A stretch of DNA of 64,000 nucleotides from Membranipora membranacea (Eukaryota; Bryozoa; Gymnolaemata; Cheilostomatida; Membraniporidae). Positions 1-10,424 of the stretch are shown here, piece after piece. Within the stretch, counting starts at the first letter, position 1. Each line of letters opens with the position of its first letter. The position numbers were made by a program, and so were the translations under genes. The stretch is from positions 13,709,001-13,773,000 of the forward strand of contig OU612067.1 of the NCBI GenBank assembly GCA_914767715.1, written 5' to 3'. Below the pieces are notes generated by a model that saw only the letters and a program-made list of their open reading frames with translations, was not told the DNA's origin and ran no database searches.

Positions 1-1040
1 TACTGTTAAGAAAATATACAATAATAATGGTGGCCAGAAGCGTGGCTACTAATAAGTCAAGAGAGGAGCAAATCTCACTATCAAATAAGTAAACAAGCAC
101 CTGTCACCAGCTGTCACACTTAGACTGCCAAAAAAAGGCACATCACTCATTACATTCATACAGGACACATTCTCACCTAAGCCTATAATTAGGTCCCTAT
201 AATAGTAAGTTTTACATTTATTAACCAGGCATAATTAAGCTGAATTTTAAAACCCAACTGAAGTCAAATATTCAAGTTAATTAGCAGTTCATTAAAGTGT
301 TACAAGCTGTCACTAGTCACCATATCAATTTATGTATAACTAAAATTTCGAAACAATTTAAATGACAACAGAATGCAGCTCCGTAATTTACAACAATTAC
401 AGCAGTGATTACCATTACCGCTCAAAATTGGTCAGCCTTAAAATTATGTTTACCCGAATTTAGATTTGTATTATTAACTGTCCAAGCTTATGCGATGAAT
501 ACCCTGCCCTAGAGTCGACAAAACAAAGATCGCTATCCTCCCTTCCGGTGGCTACACCACAATGCCGCTGATAAACACTCTAGAGGTAAGCTCGCTATCC
601 CCTGTGCCATAGATACAAATATAGTATGCAGAGATATGCTGCACATATCTATTCTCAGCTACTCAATTTGTAGAATAAAATGCTGGTGAGGTTTGATCTA
701 AAAATACATATAGAAGAGACATTTGTCTAGTAGTGCTGTGTACTGCTCTTATAGTTATCTTCTGAGCACTGATATACATTGATATACACTGATATACATT
801 GATATACATTGATATACACTGATATACATTGATATACACTGATATACATTGATATACACTGATATACACTGATATACACTGATATACATATCAATGCTTC
901 TGAGCTATTATATATTATTTATATATATGTAATCAACCCTATGGGTGTCCCTGACGGGAAAGATGTTGATGATTACGCCCGGTGCAAGGTTCAGGGGCTT
1001 CAGGGTTCAGGGGTTTAGGTGGCTACTAGCTAGTTCTTGG
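1..1040. other. AT-rich non-coding flank
   Basis: No convincing exon is seen. A short plus-strand stretch near 560-592 reads ATG, seven more codons, then GTAAGC, so it could be a first coding exon with a donor. Nothing supports it further. The block at 770-889 is a tandem repeat, described separately. Confidence 0.4.
770..889. repeat. 10-bp tandem repeat (GATATACATT / GATATACACT)
   Basis: About twelve head-to-tail copies of a 10-base unit alternate between GATATACATT and GATATACACT. The repeat keeps a minus-strand frame open (Tyr/Ile/Ser/Val-rich), which is an artefact of the repeat and not a gene. Confidence 0.9.
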
Positions 1041-2350
1041 TTTTGCTTTGGCAGACAAGAGAACTCTGGCAGGTTTGCTATTATAACAATCTACATCTGG
1101 CATGATAAGCCCCAAGAATGATTTCGGGTGTTTTTCCACTCTTTCGGATTTCAAAATAAATATAGGGAAACCAACCTGGTGCAGCGTGACAGAGTATTGG
1201 CAGAATCCTTGATTCATAAAACAGTGACAAACTGTGAGGCTTCACTCCTGCCTTTCCATGTTGAGTCAAAGTTCTGGTTTTGTCTATGATTTGATAATAT
1301 TTTTTTGATAATAAATTTGATAATAAATTTCTTTGAAACTAGCATCAAGAATGAAGTGAAACTGCTTGCTCTACATGTTTTGAGAACTTCGTGTGTGATT
1401 ATCATGCGGCTACTTTTTTGCAGCCCCATGAAAAGGCTTAGATTATTATTATTAAGCCAGATCCCCCAAAACAAGATATACGCGAGGATATAAATGCTGG
1501 CATTGGTGGAAATACAACCATGTCTTTATTTATGGTGATTATGAAAAGCACATGCTCCATTTATTCATTCATAAAACAGTGACAAACTGTGAGGCTTCAC
1601 CCCTGCCTTTCCAAGTTGAGTCAATGCTTGAAGTTCTGGAATGGTTTTGTCAACGGCTTGCTCTACATGTTTTGAGGGTTTATGTGTGATTATCATGAGC
1701 CTTGTCATGCGGTGTCCTTTTTTGCTTGAAGTATTGGCAGAATCCTTGTTTCATAAAACAGTGACAAACTGTGAGGCTTCACTCCTGCCTTTCCATGTTG
1801 AGTCAAAGTTCTGTTTTGTCCATGATTTGATAAGATAAGAAAATTTCTTTGAAACTAGCATCAAGAATGAAATAAAACTGCTTGCTGTACATGTTTCAAG
1901 AACTTTGTGTGTGATTATCATGCGGCTACATTTTTGCAGCCTCGTGAAAAGGCTTAGATTATTATTACTAAGCCAGATCCCCAAAACAAGATATAAGCGA
2001 GGATATAAATGCAGGCATTGGTGGAAATACAACCATGTCTTTATGGTGATTATGAAAAGCACATGCTCCATTTATTTATTTATAAATCAGTGACAAACTG
2101 TGAGGATTCACCCCTGCCTTTCAAAGTGGAGTCAATGCGTTAACTGCTGTTTTGGTTTTGTCCACAGGTTTGCTCTACATGTTTTGAGAGTTTATGCTTG
2201 ATTATCATGAGCCTTGTCACGCGGTGTCTTTATTTGTAGCTGCGTCACAAGGCAAGATCATCATCACAACCCCTGTTCCCCACAACCAGTTATACTTGGG
2301 GATCTAAATGCAGGCTCTGGTGGAAATTCAACGAATACCATTGAAGAAAC
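1040..2350. repeat. Decayed local repeat family (about 350-bp units)
   Basis: Recurring blocks share 'ACAGTGACAAACTGTGAGG', 'CTTGCTCTACATGTTTTGAG' and 'GTGATTATCATG'. They start near 1198, 1560, 1735 and 2080. Relatives occur near 8270-8780, 48820-49620 and 55200-55740. No intact reading frame runs through the units. I see neither terminal inverted repeats nor a tRNA-like head, so the element class is unknown. The repeats flank both EDC4 exon sets in each large duplicate and could have mediated unequal exchange (inference). Confidence 0.6.
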
Positions 2351-2789
2351 ATATTAAACACCATGGAATATAACTTCTGTATTTTATTACCTAAACCAGG
2401 TATAAAAAACAAACAAAAAAGTTACACATCAGTCACACGTCTAATACAAACCAAACCGACCCTCATGATAACATTCCACGCCATACAAACTGATAATAGT
2501 AATAATGTCTGTTCAAATAAATCCACAGTCTGTACAATTCGGACAACCTCCCTGACCATGCAATGGATGGGATGGATCATGCAAGGATCATGGATCATGG
2601 AGCATGGATCAATGGATCATGTCCGACTTTTATGTATCCACAGAAACGCGGCGGGTATAAAATTGTAGAAGCAACACAAACACAAGAAAATGAAAACTGT
2701 ACATATTTTGTACTCTTTGTGCACCTTATCCTCTCACAGTTGGACCAGGGAGGGTGGGGTTATATCCCACCCTCAATGGTTGGACCAAG

Positions 2790-2905
2790 ATTAATACATC
2801 TGCTTGCATTGGGAGTTGCTCCCCTTCCACTGGTCACGCCGCAGCGGCTTGATCAGTGGAAGGGAGCAACTGGAATTCAGGCATTTTGATTAAACTTTGA
2901 TCTAT
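2790..2905. repeat. Short hairpin MITE (GCTTGCATT...GGAGTTGCTC family)
   Basis: The inverted arms contain GGGAGTTGCTCC / GGGAGCAACT and CTTCCACTG / CAGTGGAAG around a GC-rich loop. Related palindromic elements sit at 9043-9140, 12975-13080, 19678-19805, 55975-56065 and 60508-60612, with CCTGCATT / AATGCAGG arms and 'CAAACTTGG' ends. The duplicate at 50095-50170 has lost 33 bases of one arm and loop. Confidence 0.6.
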
Positions 2906-5685
2906 CTCACAGTGTACTAGTTAGGTTCAGGTACGAGCGTACCGGAGTACAGACTTGATAGATTTCTCGATAGAATGAACGGTACGCTTGTGGGGGGATG
3001 ACGGGTTTTTGGTGAGGAACTCTGCTAACTTCTTCTTACACATGGATATCACAGAGCTTAGATGTTGGCTTGTGATGGAATCCTGAGGATCTAGGGCTCT
3101 GACAGCTTCGGCTAAGTAACTGTGAATGAAGACAAAACAAAACATTAAATACATAGTCCCCAACTTCCTGGTCAGACGTATAAGGTATGATATATTTACA
3201 GTGTAGTTTAATAATACCAACAGGACAAATAGAACAAATCATATATCTAGCAGGCTAGCATACTGCATAGGTATATGGCTTACGCTGATTCAATGATATG
3301 ATAGATTGAGTGTGATGTGATTTGAGAGATAAGGCAGAAATCTTATATCATTTGAATACATTCTTTTAAAGAATACATCCAATAATTTTTCATTTGTTTA
3401 AGGTTAGATGTGATGTTCTGGATAGCGTGGCCGAGAAAAGCACAAACTCCAGGCAAAAATCTTGTTATAAAATCTTACATGAAACACGACTCATACCCTA
3501 ATACCAATACCACTTTTATACCGACAATGAACACTTTTTAATAGATTGCTATCTCTGGCAATGCTTAATGGTTTTAAATCAGTGATGGCAGATCCAAGTC
3601 TGTCGGATCAAATCGTTCTTTTTTTGCCATAGACTGTTTGACACTATATTAGATCTCTATGGTAATTTTCATTGAACAGAAACCACCCGTGTGATACATA
3701 CCTCTCTGTGAACATTATGATTCTAAAATTTACAGCCAACCCTATTTGTCAAGATCCGTTAGAAATTTTACACCCAGAAGAATCGGTAGTTCCACAGAAC
3801 TCAAACTGACAGTTTGCCAAGCTGAAGCAGTTTTTTACAGCTCTTCATCGGTTAAGAAGGTGACCTTAAGTTTGATGAAAGATCCATCTGATATTGATTA
3901 CTTCCTGAACAAAGGCAGCGCAGTAAAACTATGCCATGTAGGAACTTCAAGCCGCATACAACCCATAACCATAGTTTTGATTTACATTTACAGTACAAAC
4001 ATACCATGATATTCTTGATATTAGACTGAGAGTCAGGAGCGGGAGTAGCAGCCTGAGATCTCATAGCCTCGAGCTGATCAGTTAGTAATGTCTGCTGACT
4101 CTGAAGAGCCTTATCTACCTCAGAGCGTACTGCATTCCTCATATCAGCTACCATCTGTCCTTTCATACTGTTATAAAACAATCAGATATATGGGTTAGAG
4201 ACAACACCTACGGTAGCTATATAAGTAGAGATGCCTGGTTAGCCAGTGTGTTGGCTCTGATTGGCTGGTAGGAGGGAGGTGTTCGGCTCTGATCTGATTG
4301 GCTGGTAGGAGGGAGGTATTTGGCTCTGATTGGCTGGTAGGAGGGAGGTATTTCCAGTCTCCTGGCATTGCCTCTCTTTCCCACCCTACAGCCAATCAGA
4401 TCAGAGCCAAATCCAACATTTTGGCTACAGCTGGGAATGTCTTTCAAAATCAAATGATCACTCTTCTCAGTCTGACCCCAAACCCAACCCTTGCAAAAAA
4501 TCTTAAAAACTAAATTGTACTGCAAACAGGCACGGACAAAGACCCAGCTTGACCAATAATTATAGTTTAATTATTTTGAAGCTTGAGTAACTTGGAGTTG
4601 CTCCTCCTTTGTTTATCACCAGATTGTGTTCAGGATAGTGTAGTCTTAGCCCCCACCCCCCTGACTCTTGCAACCCGATAATGTTGAAGAGAGTGCGGAG
4701 ATAGACATGCAGGGTCTGATGAATTAAGTTAGATCTCATATTCACCTATCTAGAGCTGCTCTAACTTGTTGTTCCAGTTCTCGTTGGAAAGATTGTCTTA
4801 GAGACTCGGCAGCATTCTCACAGCTAGCTGGCACGATCGCCTCAGTGCTCATCTGTTTAGATTCAACAGCCATTTTCTGAGCATTCAGCTGCTTCTTATC
4901 TATAATAAGAGAATAAATGCTGATAGGTCACATAGCACATAATCTTTAAATAATAATAGGGAGATGTGGGTGTGATATGCTGCATTATCGGTCCCTCCCT
5001 CTCTAATGTAAACCTAAGAGGTTTAGCTTGAGTGACATACCGGTATGGTGGACAAACAAGAAATATATCGGGAAACTGTCTGCTGTGTAAAATATAATGG
5101 TGAGGTTCAAAATGAATATGAGCGTTTATTTGGATTTGAACTGTTAAAATGAAACAAATCACACTATGTATATTAAACCTACTGATAATTCCCGATGATT
5201 CTGAAAAACTTCTTCATTCTACCAAGTGATGACTTATAGATAATCAAATTAAAACAAATCTTCTTATGAAGGATAACATTGTTTGCTCAAGGTTTTTGTC
5301 AATCTCATCGAACAAAATTGGAATAGCTGCCGAGAATATGACAAGCCAAACTTTTATACTAATACTGAAAGATTCCTGCACTGAAGAAGCCAAGACAGTT
5401 GTGATTCCTTGTGCAGTAGCAGAGCAGCAGCGGAACAAATATAATTTACTTCCATTTTGAAGGTACGTATTAAAATAATTCCCAAAATAGAACTTTCAAC
5501 TGGAACACAAGGTCAAATTTTTGTAATCATTTAATCCCTCAGCAATGTAGGAATTCCAGATAATTGCATTGTGGGATACTTTTTATCATGACATATTGAC
5601 CAAACAATCTAAATGAAATGTAATATATAAAATGGTCACTAAAGCTATCAATGGTGACAAGTGATTCCTATGTCAGTCTACTCAC

Positions 5686-5890
5686 AGCAGACGTTGCAGA
5701 TTGCAGGTGATTCCAATTTGGCACAACTCCAAGAACTCAGAATTATAATCATTAGAACAAGAGGGATGAGCAGGCACAGAACTGTTGCCGAAGAGTTGAG
5801 ACCCTCTGAGAAAGAAACGTTGAGCTGAGCGATGGTTTTTCTCACAGTAGCTTTGAGTGAGGGTATGCGCATCGTATCAGCTGTCATGAC
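5686..5890 (-). CDS. EDC4-A exon with hydrophobic insertion
   Basis: The exon is 205 nt, phase 0 in and phase 1 out, AG acceptor and GTGAGT donor. It begins VMTADTMRIPSLKATVRK, passes the conserved QLNVSFSEGLN, and then continues where set B splices out. The extra 36 residues include ATVLCLLIPLVLMIIILSSW, about 20 uninterrupted hydrophobic residues, then SCAKLESPAICNVC before the donor. The insertion preserves phase. Set C (52957-53161) has the same structure, and fragment E (48370-48541) carries a related hydrophobic stretch. EDC4 is normally a soluble P-body protein, so a membrane segment would be unusual. Confidence 0.6.
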
Positions 5891-5955
5891 CTGTTAACGG
5901 AAAACAGATTAAGAAGTTATTTTGAGCCAACATAGGTTACCATGAAAGAATGAAA

Positions 5956-6027
5956 CCTGTCGTGACAAGCTTATTTGTTCTCCTCCCCCCCCCCCCCCAA
6001 CAACAAAGCTTGTCAAGACAGGTTAGA
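5956..6027. mobile_element. Poly-C MITE, short copy
   Basis: Imperfect terminal inverted repeats (CTGTCGTGACAAGCTT / AAGCTTGTCAAGACAG) flank a poly-C core in an intron of EDC4-A. This is the same family as 34819-35027, 47215-47810, 48607-48684 and 53226-53295. Confidence 0.7.
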
Positions 6028-7161
6028 TACGATAACTCTGAATTATAGTTGTATGTAATCGGAGTCGTTTCCTTGTTATAAAATCTTTGTTTACTTTGTT
6101 GAGGAAGATACTAACCTGGCTGGCATCTAATCTATTTATACTATCTTTGCGTGTACTCTTTGTAAAAGTTGGTTTCTCAGCCATGATGATTTGAGACTTG
6201 TTCCTCCCTAGTTCTTCCATATGATGTGCTGCTGAAATGGTAGGAATAAAACAAGAATTTACGTTTTTTCATGTGTTTTCAGATTGATGCAGTTTGAAAT
6301 TTTTATTCCAAACAATTTCTGTAAACTCAGACCCCCTCCCCACGCATCCATCCCTGATATCCTGCCCAGGCTAGACCCCGACCATACTAAAATAAGAGGT
6401 ATGTGCAACTAGGATGGTCTTGAATCTTGAAAGTGGAATAAACTAATAGAAATTGTAAGTAATATTTGTCTCTTGGTGTGGATTTGAATTAATTAATTAA
6501 TGGAAAACCCATAAATAAAAGCGCCTCACCGCTTAAGCTGAAAAATCCTACATTTTAAATCAAACACCCCAACCTTTGGTGCTCTATTTAAACAAAGCTC
6601 TCTTTTCCTAATTCAGGATTTGTCATTGACTTTGATCGGCAATAATAAAGTATACATTTATATAATTCAGGATTTTTTCACCAATATGTCCCAACATCAT
6701 CTATCAATAGCGTGTGAAGAATCTACGCTGCCCATATTTTACTTACGCGGAATCACATTGTTCTTTATTTCAGCAGATACAGAGTTATTGACGCTAGTTT
6801 GGAGGTCATTAGTAAGTTTTGTAGCTGACTGAGATATCCAACTCTCCCGCATAGTCTTCTTTTCTATAATCGGAAAGGGATGTCGTCCATATCACATTAT
6901 TAATTTGAGTTAAAAGCCGATCATCCTTTCTTAACCGAGAGAAGATGTTACAAAATGTTACATGATAATAAAATCATAAAAAAACGCAACTCTAAGTTTA
7001 AAATATTAAGTATTTGGATTTTGTTAACTTCTAAAACGTGTACCGGTACATTTATAATCTGGATTCAGAAAACCTCATAATATATTCTGTTGATTGCAAA
7101 GTCATTTGTTTTACTCAATTAAATAATATAAATCTCAATCAATTTTCATTCTTTACATTAC

Positions 7162-7498
7162 CTGTGCCGGGGAAGTTAACTTTGAGAACATCGTCCCTAT
7201 AAACTGTTAAGAATAGATTGTTGTTGTAGGAATCCGAATATATATTGTTCGACAATTTTGCCTCCTCATTTATGTTGATTTTATACACGTAGTTACAGAT
7301 CATTCTATCAGCAAATATTTTATAAGAGTGCAAATGTTCAACATGTCTGATGCTCTCAGTCTGACTTTTGCTACAGTCATGGAGCAGATAAATTGCAAAT
7401 CCTGAGTTTATATAGTGATCAATGCTTGAGTGACAATAAAAAACCTGCTTCCCTGATTGTATGATTGTACGCTCGTCCTGATTGATCTCACATTCCAT
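7162..7498 (-). CDS. Alternative N-terminal exon of EDC4-A (unrecognised domain)
   Basis: An open frame of 112 codons starts at ATG 7498 and ends in phase 1 at a GTAATG donor. Phase 1 is exactly what the next EDC4 coiled-coil exon (6863-6747) requires. The protein is Asn/Tyr/Ile-rich; its last third (CNYVYKININEEAKLSNNIY) aligns with the equivalent exons in B and D (FDNVYKTITEDTKIINNIYS). It does not resemble human EDC4. It could be an alternative first exon that replaces the WD40 part, or a captured exon. No promoter can be assigned. In set C the counterpart (54461-54818) is also open. Confidence 0.5.
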
Positions 7499-8039
7499 AA
7501 TCTTTGATATTATTATGATATATTGGCAACTGCTGCACTGTCCTGTTACTGTAAACTCTCTAAAACGTGCCTAGCACACTCTCAGGCTACAACTGCGCTA
7601 TGGTCTTCAAACATGAATATGATATGAAACATTACATCCAATTTATTTTCTCTTTACTAACAATTATGTCTTTGTTTGACACACAATTCATACATCGGTT
7701 ATTCTTTTTGATTTGACTGCTAATAGAAATGATAAGGGAGGCAATAATATATTTCCTGAAAATGCAAGGTATTGCATGAGCTCATATTTTCACATTTATT
7801 TTACACCAGGATCTGACTGCATAATGTCGTAAAACGGAGGTGTAATATGGTATTAATCCTTGTCAAACTGGGGGGTCGTAAGTTTAATTCTTTATGTTTT
7901 TGGAAAAGTGTCTGCAAAATAAATGGTATTAGAGATCTCACAGTACTAAGATGATGTCACTATTTTGAGCGATGGAGAGCTCCGCTCAATGGAGCCCTCT
8001 GTTTGATGATAAGGAGTCATGAAGTCATGCAAGCATGCA

Positions 8040-8115
8040 CAGGCTATCTTTATCGCTGTACGCAAATAGTACGCAAATAGTACCATAGTACCATAGTACG
8101 CAAATAGTACCAGAG
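8040..8115. repeat. Short tandem repeat (GTACGCAAATA)
   Basis: Several direct copies of GTACGCAAATA and ACCATAGT lie head to tail. They are duplicated at 55000-55060. Confidence 0.8.
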
Positions 8116-9486
8116 CCAGGACCACCAAGTGCCAAAATACAGTTTTTCAATTTTGCAATCAAAATTTTATCTGAGAGCATATTATTTTTTTAAGCCAATC
8201 GTATTATATAAGTGTTTTTCAACATTTCTTACGGGTGGAAAAATAAACTCATTATCATCATCTATGGCAGAATTCTTGAATTATAAAGCATTGACAAACT
8301 GTGAGTCTTCATCCCTGCCTTCTCATGTTTAGTCAATGCCTGACCTGCTGTTCTGGTTTTTTGATCATGGTTTGATAAGATAATCTTTATTTGTAACTAG
8401 TAGCATCAAGGATAAAGTAAAACTGCTTGCTCTACATGTTTGGAGAATTTCATGTGTGATTATCACGCGGCTTATTTTTTATAGCCCCATGACAAGGCTA
8501 GATCATCACTATAAAGCTAGATCCCCACAACTGCTTACACTCAAGGTTCTAAATGGAGGCATTGGGGGAAATATAAACCATTCTTTATGGTAGTTATGAA
8601 AGGCACATCCTCCGGTTGAGTCAATGCGTTAACTGCTGTTCTGGTTTTGTCAACGGCTTGCTCTACATGTTTTGAGAGTTTATGCGTGATTATCATGAGC
8701 CTTGTCACGTGGCTTCTGTTTTTTTGGTAGCCACGTGGCGAGGCTAGATCATCATTATAACCACTGATATACATTCATTTCAATGATCACAACCCTGTTC
8801 CCCACAACCTGTTATACTTGAGGATCTAAATGCAGGCGTTGGTGGAAATTCAACAAAATACGATTGATGAAACGTATTAAACACTATGGAATATAACTTC
8901 AGTATTTTATTACCTAAACCAGGTATAAAAAGAAAAGAAAAAAAAAAAGTTACACATATTTTGCTCTTTTTTGGCACATGTCCTCCTGACGCTAATTAGA
9001 ACCTGTCGATCACCGTATCTACATACAAACCATACAAACCTAGATCAAGTTTAATCCGATTGCCTGCATTTCAGCTGACCAGTGGATCAGGAACAACTCT
9101 GAATGCAGGCAAAAGGACCAAACTTGGTCTAATACAAACCAAACCGACCCTCATGATAAAATTCCACGCCACACAAACTCATGAAGTATTAGTGTCTGTT
9201 TAAATAAATCCACAGTCTGTACAATTCGGACAACCTCCCTGACCATGTAATGGATGTGATGGATCATGCAAGGATCATGGATCAATGGATTAATGGATCA
9301 TGTTCGGGTATAAAAATTGTAGAAGCAACACAAACACAAGAAAATGAAAACTGTACATATTTTGTACTCTTTGTGCACCTTATCCTCTCACAGTTAGACC
9401 AGGGAGGGTGGGGTTATATCCCACCCTCAATGGTTGGACCAAGATTAATACATTTGCCCACATATCTCACAGTGTACTAGTTAGGT

Positions 9487-10424
9487 TCAGGTACGAGCGT
9501 ACCGGAGTACAGACTTGATAGATTTCTCGATAGAATGAACGGTACGCTTGTGGGGGGATGACGGGTTCTTGGTGAGGAACTCTGCTAACTTCTCCTTACA
9601 CATGGATATCACAGAGCTTAGATGTTGGCTTGTGATAGAATCCTGAGGATCTAGGGCTATGACAGCTTCGGCAAGGTAACTGTGAATGAAGATAAAAAAG
9701 ACATTAATATTTATAAAGTCCCCAGCTGACTGGTAAGATGTTTAAACAAAAATCTATTTACAGTGCAGTTCAATAATACCAACAGGGCATCATAGAACAC
9801 ATCTAGCAGGCTAGCGCCATCAGCTGACAGCTTCGGCTAAGTAACTGTGAATGAAGACAAAACAAAACATTTAATACATAGTCCCCAAATTCCTGGTAAG
9901 ACGTATAAGGTATGATATATTTACAGTGAAGTTTAATAATACCAACAGGACAAATAGAACAAATCATATATCTAGCATCATCTCATGTTCTCATTTTCAC
10001 AATCACATCTATCTACATCATTGATTCCATCCAATCCATATTATGCTTGAATGGATTATCATAATCATACATATTAGATAACAAGGCTGGCTTAGCGGAG
10101 ACCAAGTGCTAACATGGGCTTTGGACAAACTAAGATAATGGGCCAAAAAATAAAAATAAAAATTCAAAATTAAAATTTGAAATTACATAAAGTCACTCAC
10201 TCAAATATGATATCGAGGTGTTTGCCGGAGAGTCCGCAGCTGAGTTGTTGTATTAGACTGAGAAGAGTAGGCTGAGTAAGTGAGCATTTCTCCTGTGAGA
10301 ATATGAGCTGACTGTCAGGTACTTTATTCAGTAGATATAAGACGACAGTGAGGTCAGAGGCAGACAGCGCTGCCTGGAAGGCTCTCTCATACTCTCCGTG
10401 TGTAATGTTCATATCTATCTGTGC
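9487..10424 (-). CDS. EDC4: EDC4 C-terminal domain exons (set B)
   Basis: Exon 10424-10201 encodes YERAFQAALSASDLTVVLYL, CSLTQPTLLSLIQQLSCGL and HLDIIF. It splits an Asp codon with exon 9679-9487 (YLAEAVIALDPQDSITSQH ... TVHSIEKSIKSVLRYART, then TGA). Human EDC4 has the matching string of QAFQQALTAADLNLVLY, SQPVLLSLIQQL and SYLEEAVMHLD. In the family this all-helical domain mediates P-body localisation and self-assembly. Phases are exact (phase 0 in, phase 2 between, stop in frame). A fragment of the set-A last exon and its flank is repeated inside the intervening intron at about 9827-9977. Confidence 0.9.

Larger units (their letters stand above)
2927..7498 (-). pseudogene. EDC4 3'-half paralogue A, rearranged, with membrane-like insertion
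   Basis: Exons in transcript order: 7498-7162 (alternative N-terminal exon), 6863-6747, 6231-6116, 5890-5686, 4899-4746, 4167-4005 and 3119-2927. All have AG acceptors and GT donors. Phases match from the first exon to 4005, giving an EDC4-type coiled coil (for example MAEKPTFTK..DSINRLDASQ and SEVDKALQSQQ). The last exon matches the EDC4 C-terminus (SYLAEAVRALDPQDSITSQH) and ends in TGA. The exon present in set B at 10201-10424 is absent. Joining 4005 directly to 3119 shifts frame and stops after 27 residues at 3036, so a normal C-terminus cannot be made. Exon 5686-5890 has lost about 23 conserved codons and gained about 36 hydrophobic codons. It is either a pseudogene or a gene for a truncated, membrane-associated derivative. 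The EDC4 relationship is strong; its function is unknown. Confidence 0.75.

Noticed and set aside
663-869. 68-codon Tyr/Ile/Ser/Val repeat protein
   Set aside because: It is encoded by a 10-bp tandem repeat, with no conserved sequence outside it.
5266-5460. 64-codon plus-strand frame and its antisense partner, duplicated at 52537-52731
   Set aside because: Both strands are open in an EDC4 intron. Conservation between the copies only reflects the recent segmental duplication.
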